Of a DNA stretch of 64,000 nucleotides, positions 51,520 to 61,277 are shown piece by piece. The DNA is from Manihot esculenta (taxonomy: Eukaryota; Streptophyta; Magnoliopsida; Malpighiales; Euphorbiaceae). Positions within the stretch are counted from its first letter, which is position 1. Every line of letters starts with the position of its first letter. The notes beneath the pieces were generated by a model. It was not told the origin of the DNA and did not search any database. It saw nothing but the letters and a program-made list of their open reading frames with translations. The position numbers and the translations under genes are program-made. The stretch is taken from positions 3,466,058 to 3,530,057 of the forward strand of contig NC_035168.2 in assembly GCF_001659605.2 (NCBI RefSeq), read 5' to 3'.

Positions 51520-51999
51520 CAATGAGTTTTTGATGTGAAGAGGTTACAACAACCATCTAAGCAAATATTTATTGAGATCACAACATTTTTCATTCTCTCT
51601 CTCTAAACCTTGAGCCAAAGCATTAATTTCTTGAAAGCTTGTTTTTGAGTTGTAATTGGTTGGCTTTTCAGAGTGAGTAAAGGTTGTTGAGAGATTTTGT
51701 TGTTGTGAGTGTGGCATTGAGCAAAGAATTGCTCTTGAGTGAAAAAGAGATTTGTAAAGAGCAAAAGCTTGCTCTAAGATTGTAAGGGTTTTAATCTTCA
51801 CCCAAAGAAGATTTGATAGTGGAGTTGAACTCTCAAGGTGGACCTTGAGGAGAGGACGTAGGCTTGGGATAGCTGAACCTCTATAAATCCTTGTGTTGAT
51901 TATCCTCTTCCTTATTGCCTTCTAATTTGTGCTTTTTCCTTTAAATTTTTTATAAACCCAATTCACCCCCCCTCTTGGGTTGCTTCAAGGGACAACAAG

Positions 52000-52011
52000 T
52001 GGTATCAGAGC
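52000..52011 (+). other. primer binding site of the copia element (initiator tRNA-Met)
   Basis: TGGTATCAGAGC, complementary to the 3' end of plant initiator tRNA-Met, starts two bases after the LTR end. Confidence 0.9.
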
Positions 52012-52058
52012 TAAGTCTCCCTATCTTGAAGATATAACTATCTTGGAGTAAAGATCTA

Positions 52059-53972
52059 ATGGCAGCCCTCAATTCTCAAGAAGGTCAATCGGTTGTGAGA
52101 CCACCTTTCTTTGATGGAAATGACTTTCTATATTAGAAAAATAGAATGTATTATTTCCTCAAATCGGAAGGATTTGATTTGTGGGATATTGTAGAGAATG
52201 GTCCCTTCTTTCCCACAAGAGTGATAGATGGAAACCAAGAGCAAAAACCTAAGAGTGAATGGAGTGAGCTAGAGAAGAGAAGAGTAGCCCTCAATGACAA
52301 AGCCATTCACATCTTGTTTTGTGCTCTTAGTAGAAGTGAGTACAACAAAGTATGCATGAAATCCACCGCCAAGGAAATTTGGGATGCTTTGGTTGTCACT
52401 CATGAAGGCACCAATCAAGTCAAGGAAAACAAGATGGAATCCCTCATCTATCAATATGAGTTGTTCAAGATGAAATCCGATGAAACTATTAGTCAAATGT
52501 ATGATAGATTCATTGAGATCATTGGAGGGATGAAATCTCTTGGGAAGACATTCACAAATGAAGAGTTGGTAAAGAAAATCCTTAGATGTCTACCTAAAGA
52601 ATGGCTACCAAAGGTAACTTCTTTAAAGGATGCCAAAGACTTGAGCAAAGTGCAATTGGATGAACTCTTGGAAAATCTCATTGACTATGAGATGACTCTA
52701 AAGAGAGAGCAAGTGGAGGAACCTAGCAAGATGAAAAAGAACATTGCTCTAAGGGTAGCCTCCGAAGATACTAGTGAGGAAGAAGAAGAGATAAGTGGGG
52801 AAGAACTATCCTTGGTAACTAGGAGAATAAGGAAGTTGCTTCTTCAAAATAAAAAGTTCATCCCAAGGAAGAATTTTAGAAAGGAAAAGGGTGAATCAAG
52901 CAAAAAGGAAGTTGTCATTTGCTATGAGTGTAATAAGCCGGGTCACTACAAAGTGGATTTTCCCAAGTTGAAGAAGCCTATCAAGAAGTTCAAGAAGAAG
53001 GCCTTCAAAGCAACATGGGATGAGTCAAGTGATACCGAAGAGGAGGAGGTTGGTGATGAAATTGCCAACATGTGCTTCATGGCTCTAGAGGAAAGCTCCG
53101 ATGAGGTAACTATACTTGATGACTCTACTTTATGTGATGATGTTGTTGAGTTTTCATATGATGAACTTGTAGGTGCTTTAAAATTGATGAATGATGAGCT
53201 TAAAAAGAGTCATAAGAAAAACAAGTTTTTGAAATGTGAGTTAGCTAGCTTGAAAAAGGAAAGTGAGAATTCACCTAAGGAACCTTTACCCTTAAATGAT
53301 CCTTTACAAAAATCCTTAGATGAGCTCTCATTAGAAAATAAAAAGTTGAAAAATGAAGTCCTTGAGTTGAAAAATTCTCTTTCAAAATTTTTAAAAGGCA
53401 AGGACAAACTTGATGAAATTTTAGACTCTCAAAGGTCTTCTAGCATCAAGTATGGCCTTGGCTATGATAAATCAACTCAAGCAAACTTTTCTAAAACCGT
53501 TTTTGTTAAAGCTACTAACTCACATGAACCTAAGGTTTCTAGCTCAAATGCAAATGTGCCTAAAGCCTCTACTAGTAATATGTCTATGAGAAATGCACAT
53601 GTACACCAATCCACTAGTTACAACACTCATATAATACACACACCTAGGCAATTTGCACATAAGAGAAATGATCATTATAGAACACACACTTCTAGTTCAC
53701 AAAATCACCACTCTAATCATATCTCTTGCTCACATGCTTTTAATAAACAAAGGAGAAATGGCCACATGAGAACTCAAACACACTCACTCACCTATGGACC
53801 AAGAGTAAGAAGGTTCAATGGTCATTGTCACTATTGTGGCAAGTTTGGTCATACCAATTATAAGTGCACTATTAGAAAATTGCATCTTGGATATGGTAGT
53901 ATATGGAGATTGGATAGTGGAACGACTAACCCCCAAGGACCCAAGTACATTTGGGTACCTAAAAGTGTTTGA
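52059..53972 (+). pseudogene. copia gag, interrupted by a premature stop
   Basis: Gag capsid/nucleocapsid gene. The ATG at 52059 is followed by an in-frame TAG at 52134-52136, after 25 codons. The same frame then continues open from about 52137 to the TGA at 53970-53972 (608 residues from the internal ATG at 52146). The capsid part (LWDIVENGP ... EIWDALVVTHEGT ... LLENLIDYEMTL) is typical of copia gag. The first zinc knuckle, starting CYECNKPGH at 52920, lacks its last cysteine (a Phe codon at 52959-52961). The second, CHYCGKFGHTNYKC at 53826-53867, is complete. A charged coiled-coil-like stretch lies between them. The premature stop and damaged knuckle indicate a non-autonomous, decayed copy. 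Confidence 0.88.
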
Positions 53973-53986
53973 ATTCCTTTTTCTAG

Positions 53987-56900
53987 GTGTGCTTGAAATC
54001 CTCAAAAATTGAAAGCAAATGGTATCTAGATAGTAGATGTTCAAGGCACATGACCGGAAATTCAAGCCACTTCATCTCTCTTGAAAAGAAAGACGGAAGT
54101 GGACAAGTAACTTTTGGAGACAATGGAAAAGGTAAAATTGTTGGCATAGGTAAAGTCGGTAAGGAAAACTCTCATATTCTTGATAAAGTTCTATTAGTTG
54201 ATGGTTTGAAGCATAATTTATTAAGTGTAAGTCAATTATGTGATAAAGGTTGTAGAGTTATCTTTGAACCAAAATCATGTTTTGTTTCGAGAATGTCGGA
54301 TAACAAAATATTGTTTGTTGGTGAAAGAGTTGAAAATATTTATCTTATTGACTTACAAGCTATGACTAACCAAGATATGAAGTGCTTTGTGTCTATTAGT
54401 GATAACTCTTGGATTTGGCATAGAAGGCTCTCTCATGCTAGCATGGATCTCCTCAAAAATTTAAGCAAAGATGAGCTAGTTGATGGCCTTCCAAAGATCA
54501 AATATGAAAAGGACAAAGTATGTGATGCATGTCAAATGGGTAAGCAAGTTAAGAGTTCCTTTAAAGCTATTAATAAGGTAATCTCTTCTAGACCTTTGCA
54601 ACTCTTGCATATGGATTTATTTGGTCCAACTAGAGTAGCTAGTCTTGGTGGCATGCATTATGGTTTTGTTATAGTTGATGACTACTCTAGGTATACTTGG
54701 GTTGTGTTCCTTGCTCATAAGGATGATTGTTTTGATGCTTTTAAAATTTTTACAAAGAAAGTTCAAAATGAAAAGGATTTTCAAATTTCTTCAATAAGGA
54801 GTGATCATGGTAGAGAATTTGAAAATGAAAAATTTGAAGTCTTTTGTAATAAGTTAGGGATCACTCATAATTTTTCATCTCCTAGGACTCCCCAACAAAA
54901 TGGTGTTGTTGAAAGAAAAAATAGAACTCTTTTAGATATGGGGAGGACTATGTTAAGAGAATATAATTTACCTACTTATTTTTGGGCGGAAGCCATAAAT
55001 ACGGCTTGTTATGTTTCAAATAGAGTTTTAATTAGACCTCTCTTAAATAAGACTCCTTATGAGCTTTGGAATGGAAGGAAACCTAGAGTTAGTTATTTTA
55101 GAGTTTTTGGTTGTAAATGCTTCATATTAAACAATAAGGATAATCTAGGCAAATTTGACTCCAAAACCGATGAAGGTATCTTCTTGGGATACTCTATCTC
55201 TAGTAAATCATATAGAGTATTCAATAAAAGAACCTTGATAGTTGAAGAGTCAATGCATGTTGTTTTTTATGAATCTAATCCCTTTGCTCCTAGAAAGGAT
55301 GTCTCTTGTGATGATGATCTTGTAGGTAACCTTGATGAGTTGACCTTTGAAGATCCTCAACCTCATGGAGATCAAAGTCAACCCAAGGAGGATTCAATAG
55401 AGGCAAAGGAAGATGAAGTTGGACTTCAAGAGCAACAAATGCAAATTACACAAAGTCAAGGAGTCCAACATGACTTGCCAAGGGATTGGGCCTACAAGAA
55501 AGATCATCCCAAGGATCAAATAATTGGTGATACATCACAAGGGGTAACTACTAGATCTTCTATTAGACATGTATGTAATAATATTGCATTCATATCTCAT
55601 ATAGAACCTAAGTCTATAGATGAGGCTATTAGTGATGAGAGTTGGGTTCTTGCTATGCAAGAAGAACTCAACCAATTTGAAAGAAACAAGGTTTGGACCT
55701 TAGTTTCAAGACCAAAACATCACCCCACTATAGGCACCAAATGGGTGTTTAGAAATAAGCTTGATGAAGATGGCAATATCATTAGAAACAAAGCTAGGTT
55801 GGTAGCTAAAGGCTATAACCAAGAGGAGGGCATAGACTATGATGAAACTTTTACCCCCGTAGCTAGATTAGAAGCCATTAGAATCTTGATTGCATATGCA
55901 TCATACATGAATTTTAATCTCTTTCAAATGGATGTGAAAAGTGCTTTTTTAAATGGTTTTATTGAGGAGGAGGTTTATGTTGAGCAACCTCCGGGGTTTG
56001 AAAATCATGACCTTCCAAATCATGTTTTTAAATTGTCTAAAGCTTTATATGGTTTAAAACAAGCTCCAAGAGCTTGGTATGAAAGACTAAGCAATTTTCT
56101 TTTGCAAAATGGTTTTTCAAAAGGCAAAGTGGATACAACGCTCTTTGTAAAAAATCATGAAAATGACATCCTTGTAGTACAAATATATGTTGATGATATT
56201 ATATTTGGTGCTACTAATGTGTGCTTGTGTGAAGAGTTCTCAAAAGTTATGAAAAGTGAGTTTGAGATGAGCATGATGGGAGAACTCAAATTCTTCCTTG
56301 GGCTTCAAATCAAACAAGCTAAGGATGGCATCTTCATCAACCAAGCCAAATACACAAAGGAGCTAATCAAAATGTTTGGAATGGAGAATAGCAAGCCTAG
56401 TAGAACTCCAATGAGCACAAACACCAAGCTTGACAAGGATGAAAAGGGTAAGCCAATTGATGAAAAGCTCTATAGAGGTATGATCGGAAGCCTTTTATAT
56501 CTCACCGCATCTAGACCGGATATCATGTTTTCCGTATGCTTATGTGCACGTTTTCAATCATGTCCTAAAGAGTCTCATTTGCATGCCGTTAAATGCATTC
56601 TTAGATATTTAAATGGTTCATTACAATTGGGATTATGGTATCCTAGAAGTACATCCTTTAGTTTATGTTCCTACTCGGATGCCGACTTTGCCGGAAGCAT
56701 TCTTGATAGGAAAAGTACCTCGGGTACTTGTCAACTTCTAGGACAATCTCTTGTTTCTTGGTGTAGCAAGAAACAAAATTCGGTTGCACTTTCAACCGCC
56801 GAAGCCGAATATGTGGCGGCGGGTCTTTGTTGTAGTCAAATCCTTTGGATTAAACAACAATTAAGAGACTTTGAAGTGTCTCTTGATCACATTCCTATTA

Positions 56901-57136
56901 AATGTGATAATACAAGTGCAATCAATTTAACCAAGAACCCCATTCAACATTCTAGAACTAAGCATATTGACATTAGACATCATTTCATTCGTGATCATGT
57001 GTTAAATGGTGATGTTGTTCTTGAATTTGTGGATACCAACAACCAATTAGCTGATATTTTCACTAAACCCCTAAATGAAGAAAGATTTAACTTCATTAAA
57101 AGGGAATTGGGAATGCTAAATGGTGTTGTTTGTTGA
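53987..57136 (+). CDS. pol: copia pol: protease, integrase, reverse transcriptase, RNase H
   Basis: An open frame of about 1,049 codons with domains in copia order. Protease: [13 protein letters not shown], in which the third residue of the catalytic D-S-G triplet is Arg (codon 54035-54037), so the protease is probably dead. Integrase: zinc-binding His145, His150, Cys179, Cys182, then catalytic Asp210, Asp273 and Glu309 with the expected 35-residue spacing. Reverse transcriptase: [13 protein letters not shown] ... [11 protein letters not shown] ... YVDDIIFG at about residue 734. RNase [11 protein letters not shown] ... ALSTAEAEY, ending LADIFTKPL. The frame differs from gag. It opens just after a TAG at 53984-53986 and has no ATG at its beginning, so it is not separately translatable as it stands. 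A 12-nt gap separates the end of gag from the start of the open pol frame. Confidence 0.92.
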   Translation: MCLKSSKIESKWYLDSRCSRHMTGNSSHFISLEKKDGSGQVTFGDNGKGKIVGIGKVGKENSHILDKVLLVDGLKHNLLSVSQLCDKGCRVIFEPKSCFVSRMSDNKILFVGERVENIYLIDLQAMTNQDMKCFVSISDNSWIWHRRLSHASMDLLKNLSKDELVDGLPKIKYEKDKVCDACQMGKQVKSSFKAINKVISSRPLQLLHMDLFGPTRVASLGGMHYGFVIVDDYSRYTWVVFLAHKDDCFDAFKIFTKKVQNEKDFQISSIRSDHGREFENEKFEVFCNKLGITHNFSSPRTPQQNGVVERKNRTLLDMGRTMLREYNLPTYFWAEAINTACYVSNRVLIRPLLNKTPYELWNGRKPRVSYFRVFGCKCFILNNKDNLGKFDSKTDEGIFLGYSISSKSYRVFNKRTLIVEESMHVVFYESNPFAPRKDVSCDDDLVGNLDELTFEDPQPHGDQSQPKEDSIEAKEDEVGLQEQQMQITQSQGVQHDLPRDWAYKKDHPKDQIIGDTSQGVTTRSSIRHVCNNIAFISHIEPKSIDEAISDESWVLAMQEELNQFERNKVWTLVSRPKHHPTIGTKWVFRNKLDEDGNIIRNKARLVAKGYNQEEGIDYDETFTPVARLEAIRILIAYASYMNFNLFQMDVKSAFLNGFIEEEVYVEQPPGFENHDLPNHVFKLSKALYGLKQAPRAWYERLSNFLLQNGFSKGKVDTTLFVKNHENDILVVQIYVDDIIFGATNVCLCEEFSKVMKSEFEMSMMGELKFFLGLQIKQAKDGIFINQAKYTKELIKMFGMENSKPSRTPMSTNTKLDKDEKGKPIDEKLYRGMIGSLLYLTASRPDIMFSVCLCARFQSCPKESHLHAVKCILRYLNGSLQLGLWYPRSTSFSLCSYSDADFAGSILDRKSTSGTCQLLGQSLVSWCSKKQNSVALSTAEAEYVAAGLCCSQILWIKQQLRDFEVSLDHIPIKCDNTSAINLTKNPIQHSRTKHIDIRHHFIRDHVLNGDVVLEFVDTNNQLADIFTKPLNEERFNFIKRELGMLNGVVC

Positions 57137-58180
57137 GTGTTTTTATTTTATTATTATTCTGTGATTATCTCTTTGAAAGTTTGTTAGATTGTTTGATATA
57201 GTTTTAATTATTTATTTTTAAAATTTAAAAAAAAAAGGGGGGGGAGGAAGCCCAAAAATTCCAGGTTCGGAGGCACATTCGACCCCCTAACCTTCAATTT
57301 CAAGGGCAATATGAAAAGCGGAAACTTTCTTGTCTTTTTCTTTTCTCCTTTTCGGCCGCCTAACACTTTATTCGGCCGCCGAACTTTATGAAGTTGCGGC
57401 CGCCGAAGTTTAAGTTCGGCCTCCTAAACTTGCCCAGTTTCGGCCGCCGAAGATTAGTTCGGCCGCCGAAACTGCGCGTTCCTTAAAAACCCCCGCGACA
57501 GCTCATCGTCTTCCTCGCGCGACTCTCTCTCTCCCCCGAAGCTTTCTCTCTCTCCCCGAAGCTCCCTTCGTTCTCCCTCGCAAAACTTGCTGTTTCTGAG
57601 CCTTTTTTCCCTCAAAAACCTCCATTTTTCATCTTTCCTTTCACTCAAACGCCTCAAAACGCCTTATTTTTCTTCTCAAGGAACCCATTTCGAGCTTTTT
57701 CATTTGGGTAAGTTTTCTATTTTCTCTCTCCGTTTTTATGCGTTTTGGTTTATTTTGTGTTGATTTGATGTTGCTTTTAGCTCTCTAATCTGTCTAAGCT
57801 TAGATTTTGATGTTATTTTCGAATATGGGCTTGGTGCAATAACTGATTAGCTGGGTTAATACATGTTGGTTAGCTGGGTTGTTTTATTTGTTTGGTTTTG
57901 TTTTACATAATTTTTTTTTTGCAAATTATGAAGCAATCAAAATTTTTTTTAATTTCTGGTTTTGAATATGGGCTTGGTGCAATAACTGATTAGCTGGGTT
58001 AATACATGTTGATTAAGCTGGGTTACTTTATTTTGGTTGTGTTTTTGATGAGTTTTGTTGTTATGGGTACATAAAATCTGCTGGATTTTTTTTGTGTTGC
58101 TCTCTGTTAGCTGGGTATATATATATATATAATATTTTTTTTGTTTATTTTATTAGCTCTCTTTTTCCTATGATTAGCTG
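57137..58180 (+). other. unresolved, promoter-like segment between copia pol and the TRIM
   Basis: No coding region is seen. In order the segment contains a polypurine-like tract (57226-57250); GGAGGCACATTCGACCCCC (57280), also found in the gypsy LTR at about 59069; and four palindrome-type TTCGGCCGCC words (57350-57470). A TTAAAA stretch near 57482, a CT-rich stretch resembling a plant leader (57500-57700) and a good splice donor (TTG|GTAAGT at about 57708) follow. Two copies of a 60-bp direct repeat (57821-57880 and 57964-58024) come last. It may be the copia element's own 3' region carrying a second transcription unit, or the edge of another element. Confidence 0.4.
57821..58024 (+). repeat. 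60-bp direct repeat, 143 bases apart
   Basis: GAATATGGGCTTGGTGCAAT and the following 40 bases occur at 57821 and again at 57964, with one substitution and one inserted base near the end. The intervening DNA is T-rich. Confidence 0.85.
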
Positions 58181-58746
58181 TGTAACATCCGCTGGGCCCA
58201 CAACAGTAGATATTGTCCGCTTCGGGTTCGAGGGCCTTGGCCCAGCCTTCCCCTCACGGTTTTGTTTCTAAGGGTTCACGCCCAGGGTTCACGCCCAGCG
58301 TCCTTCCCCCGCATCCTTCCCCTTAAAACGCGTCTACTGTGATCGCTTGGGGCTTGCCCTTATAAGGCTTCCCCCCTCCTTACCTCTTTCCGATGGGGGA
58401 TACTTTCAATCCACCTGCTTAGGGCTTCTACCCCCCTTACAGGCCTGAGCGTCCTCGCTCAGCACACCGTACTCGTGAGGCCCAGGCTCTGATACCAATT
58501 GTAACATCCGCTGGGCCCACAACAGTAGATATTGTCCGCTTCGGGTTCGAGGGCCTTGGCCCAGCCTTCCCCTCACGGTTTTGTTTCTAAGGGTTCACGC
58601 CCAGGGTTCACGCCCAGCGTCCTTCCCCCGCATCCTTCCCCTTAAAACGCGTCTACTGTGATCGCTTGGGGCTTGCCCTTATAAGGCTTCCCCCCTCCTT
58701 ACCTCTTTCCGATGGGGGATACTTTCAATCCACCTGCTTAGGGCTT
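58181..58746 (-). mobile_element. TRIM-like terminal-repeat retrotransposon in miniature
   Basis: Two 247-bp direct repeats, 58181-58427 and 58500-58746, begin TGTAACATCCGCTGGGC and end CTTAGGGCTT. They look essentially identical and are separated by only 72 bp. The spacer ends with GCTCTGATACCA (58487-58498), which is the complement of the tRNA-Met PBS, so the element reads on the minus strand. The opposite side of the spacer carries CCCCCC, a minus-strand purine tract. There is no coding capacity. LTR identity suggests recent insertion. Flanking target duplication is not evident. The right edge abuts the gypsy LTR with two bases between. Confidence 0.82.
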
Positions 58747-58924
58747 AATGTAATACCCGGCTAGACTCCGGTATCGGAATTCCTACCGTCCGGTGGAACC
58801 TCGGATGTCGGAGACCTCTAGAAGGGTAGAATCATGTTTTTGTAAAATGTTTTCATGTTTTTAATGGTTTTCAGAATGAAACAAAATGAGTTTTTGCTTG
58901 AAAATAGCCTTGGAGGAAAACCCA

Positions 58925-59054
58925 GGTTCGGCCGCCGAAAGTCATGTTCGGCCGCCGAACATGCATGCGTTTTGGAGGCACGTTAGGCCCCCGAAAGCAT
59001 GAGTGAGGGAAGTCAAGGTTCGGCCGCCGAACCTCATGTTCGGCCGCCGAACAT
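58925..59054 (+). promoter_or_regulatory. palindrome cluster upstream of the gypsy TATA box
   Basis: Odd palindromes with core TTCGGC-C-GCCGAA occur near 58925 (one-sided flank), at about 58945 (flank ATG/CAT), at 59016-59034 (AGG/CCT) and at 59036-59054 (ATG/CAT). They end about 50 bases before the TATA box. Each contains GCCGCC, the core of the plant GCC box bound by ERF factors. Binding itself is inference. Confidence 0.65.
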
Positions 59055-59106
59055 TTGCATGGATGCGGAGGCACATTCGGCCCCCGAACGTGGTCTGGCC
59101 AGCCAC

Positions 59107-59114
59107 TATAAAAG
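59107..59114 (+). promoter_or_regulatory. TATA box of the gypsy LTR
   Basis: TATAAAAG lies directly downstream of the palindrome cluster. The transcript (R start) is expected near 59140. Confidence 0.65.
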
Positions 59115-59632
59115 GGTCCCTTAGCCGAAAATGGGCGAGCTTTTTCTCCCCATTTCGGCCAAGGTGAGCATTCCGCCATCCTTTCCCTATCTTGAGTTTT
59201 TCCTTCCTTTTTCCATGATCTTTACAAGTTTATAACTTTGGTTTTGAAGATCTTTGAGCTTAGAACGAGTTTTGGAGCTTGGAGACCAAAAGTTGGAACT
59301 TCTCCCATCTCCAAGTTTAGATCTCCTCAACCCTCGATCTTCAAGAGGTAAGAGTCGATCTTAAGCTCAATGTATGATTTTTACAAGTTTTATGAAGATC
59401 TAAGGGTAGAAATGCATGCTAGGGTATATATTGAGCTATGGATATATTTTGATGTTTTGAACAATGTGTGTTGTTTGAGTATGTTTGAAGTGTTGTAGAT
59501 GGGGTATATGCATGTTTGAGGCCCCTAGGAACTTGTATGCATGTTTTAGTTGAGAAATATGCATGATTGGTAGGTTTGGAGGCGAAATGGGCAAAGGGAG
59601 CCAAGTTTCTGCCCTTTGGCAGAAACCAGGTT

Positions 59633-59820
59633 CGGCAGCCGAAGGTACTTTCGGCCGCCGAAAGTGGCTGGGGAGGCAGGCCTTTCGGCTGCCGAAGTTG
59701 CCCCCGAAAAGAGACTTTCGTCTCTGTCTGGCACTTTCGGCCGCCGAAGGTGCCGCCGAACCTAGCTGAGTTTCGTCTCTGTCCAGGACTTTCGGCCGCC
59801 GAAGGTGCCGCCGAAAGTGC
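59633..59820 (+). repeat. second palindrome cluster in the gypsy LTR, downstream of the TATA box
   Basis: The cluster consists of repeated GACTTTCGTCTCTGTC-like blocks (59713-59728 and about 59769-59783) alternating with ACTTTCGGCCGCCGAA palindromes and GGTGCCGCCGAA. Its position implies it is transcribed within R/U5. The GACTTTCGTCTCTGTC block is the exact complement of a block in the copia LTR. Confidence 0.75.
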
Positions 59821-60183
59821 CCTGTTCAGCCATTTCATGCATATTTTCTGTGATGTTTTCAGGATGTTTTAGGGGGTTTTTGGGGAGTAGTTTATAATTA
59901 TGTTCAGGTATGTTTGGTCCCTCATTTGAGTCCACCTGTGTAGGTTCGGACCCGAGGAACCGAGGACCCCAGCAGTGAGTTCAGCTGCTTCGGTGTTGTC
60001 AGAGTCAGCCAGAGGTGAGTGGAACTAAAACTTAATCTTTTAAATTAAATGCTTTATCATGTTTCATGCATCATGATTATGCAATAGGATGATTGCATTA
60101 GTTTTCACGAATATGCCGCATTGCATAAATTGTTGTTGTTGTGGGTGAATGTTGGATGATCCAATTAGTCCAAGACAGGAAGA

Positions 60184-60392
60184 CCAAGCCCCATGCTACA
60201 GGCTTGGCACAGAGTAAGCAAGTCCAGGCCCCAGTCTACAGGCCTGGCACAGAGTAAGGAAAAGACCAGGATTCCATCCTATGGTCTAGCACGGATATGG
60301 GACTTGAAGACCAGAAGCCAGAGGAGGCCCTGGAAAAATGGTGAGTAATGTATGTTCTGACAGGAAGACCAGGCCCCATTCTACAGGCCTGG
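60184..60392 (+). repeat. repeated hairpins in the gypsy LTR
   Basis: Three related units have 7-bp stems: CCAAGCC/GGCTTGG (60184-60207), CCAGGCC/GGCCTGG (60224-60247) and CCAGGCC/GGCCTGG (60369-60392), each with a 10-base loop ending CTACA and followed by CACAGAG. A fourth, different stem AGACCAGGAT/ATCC-TGGTCT spans 60263-60287. The first unit differs from the others at both sides of the same base pair. Confidence 0.75.
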
Positions 60393-61007
60393 CACAGAGA
60401 TAACTTGGACTAATTGGTGACGAGTTCACCCAACCCTTATGTGAATTGTTTGTGTTATGATGCATTCCATTTGAGCATAGAGTTAATGTGTTTTACTAGC
60501 TCTACTCACTGGGCTTCTAGCTCACCCCTCTCCCTTTTTTCCCCCAGGCTTACAGGTACAGGATATAGTGCGGAGTTCGGTTAGAGTGATGAAGTCATGC
60601 TTATGTAATAGCTAGAAATGGACATGATCAAATTGTAATGTAAAAGTACAGTATAGTTGTAATGAGTTCTATGGATGTTAGTGTGTGCTTGACCATAGAA
60701 TGTTGTATCCCTTTTTATACATGATCTTAGAGATTTTGATGATGTTTATGTAAACCAGCTCAACACAGGTTATGTTACCCTTTGAGGGCACAGATGAGAT
60801 CCCACAGAGGGATCAAAGTTATGTTAATGTTATGCACAGGTTGATGTTCATAGAAAGAACAGTTTTAATTTTTATGCATGTTGTTGATCATGTATGGGAT
60901 TATACAGGTTTACAGGTTATATGTCAGGCTTGCTACGGGTCCCGGCGGCCTTAAGTCGACCCGGATCCTAGCGCCGGTAGCGGTCCGATTTTCGGGTCGT
61001 TACAGAA

Positions 61008-61019
61008 TGGTATCAGAGC
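61008..61019 (+). other. primer binding site of the gypsy element (initiator tRNA-Met)
   Basis: TGGTATCAGAGC lies three bases after the LTR end. Confidence 0.9.
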
Positions 61020-61277
61020 CCTAGGTTCATATGGTCGGACCTAGAGTGTCGGGCTCATAGATGTTATAGAAGGTCAAGCACAATAGGAAAGATCATGTCC
61101 ACTAGGATAGGATGTGGAGTCCTGTCTTGCATGATGATGTGAAATGCCATGATTTTATGCATGTACATTAATGATATGCTATGATATGTGATGTATGTGA
61201 TGAGGGTTCATGTGTGCCCACATGAACCATATGATGCTAATGTTGCTTGTGATGTGTACTGTTTTTCAGAAAACAGG

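Larger units (their letters stand above)
50470..51997 (+). repeat. 5' LTR of the copia element
   Basis: The LTR begins TGTTAGACC and ends GGGACAACA, giving matching TGTT...AACA ends, and is followed two bases later by the PBS. It is 1,528 bp long. The U3 part holds about four 105-111-bp tandem repeats (50947-51370). A TATA box TATAAATA lies at 51512-51519, and CT-rich/GAGTG-rich leader follows. Both ends are inferred from termini and PBS because no second copy is present for comparison. Confidence 0.8.
50470..57250 (+). mobile_element. Ty1-copia LTR retrotransposon, SIRE/Maximus-like, decayed, 3' end unresolved
   Basis: The element consists of a 5' LTR (50470-51997), a PBS (52000-52011), gag (52059-53972, broken) and pol in the copia order protease-integrase-RT-RNase H (53987-57136). 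The TGTTAGACC start of the LTR, the long gag with two zinc knuckles and the [12 protein letters not shown] motif suggest the SIRE/Maximus lineage. A purine tract (A)10(G)8AGGAAG at 57226-57250 resembles a polypurine tract, but it is not followed by the TGTTAGACC LTR start. No 3' LTR is visible, so the element is truncated, or its distal part was displaced by later insertions beyond this window. Confidence 0.85.
58749..61004 (+). repeat. 5' LTR of the gypsy element
   Basis: Begins TGTAATACCCGGC and ends GGGTCGTTACA, with TGTAA...TTACA ends and the PBS three bases later, giving 2,256 bp. It contains palindromes at 58925-59054, a TATA box at 59107, a second palindrome cluster at 59633-59820 and a hairpin array at 60184-60392. 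Small open frames within it are not credible genes. Borders rest on termini and PBS because the 3' copy is not in view. Confidence 0.78.

Noticed and set aside
57178..57200. TTTGTTAGATTG as the start of the copia 3' LTR
   Set aside because: Only about nine bases match the 5' LTR start. The following sequence does not align and the purine tract comes after it, not before.
58181..58746. Cassandra-type TRIM carrying 5S rRNA sequence
   Set aside because: The terminal repeats contain no recognisable 5S promoter boxes, so only a generic TRIM call is made.
59419..59872. Overlapping plus- and minus-strand open frames of 62-139 codons within the gypsy LTR
   Set aside because: They arise from GC-rich palindrome repeats, which are open on both strands. 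The peptides are repeats of the motif itself and the region is an LTR.
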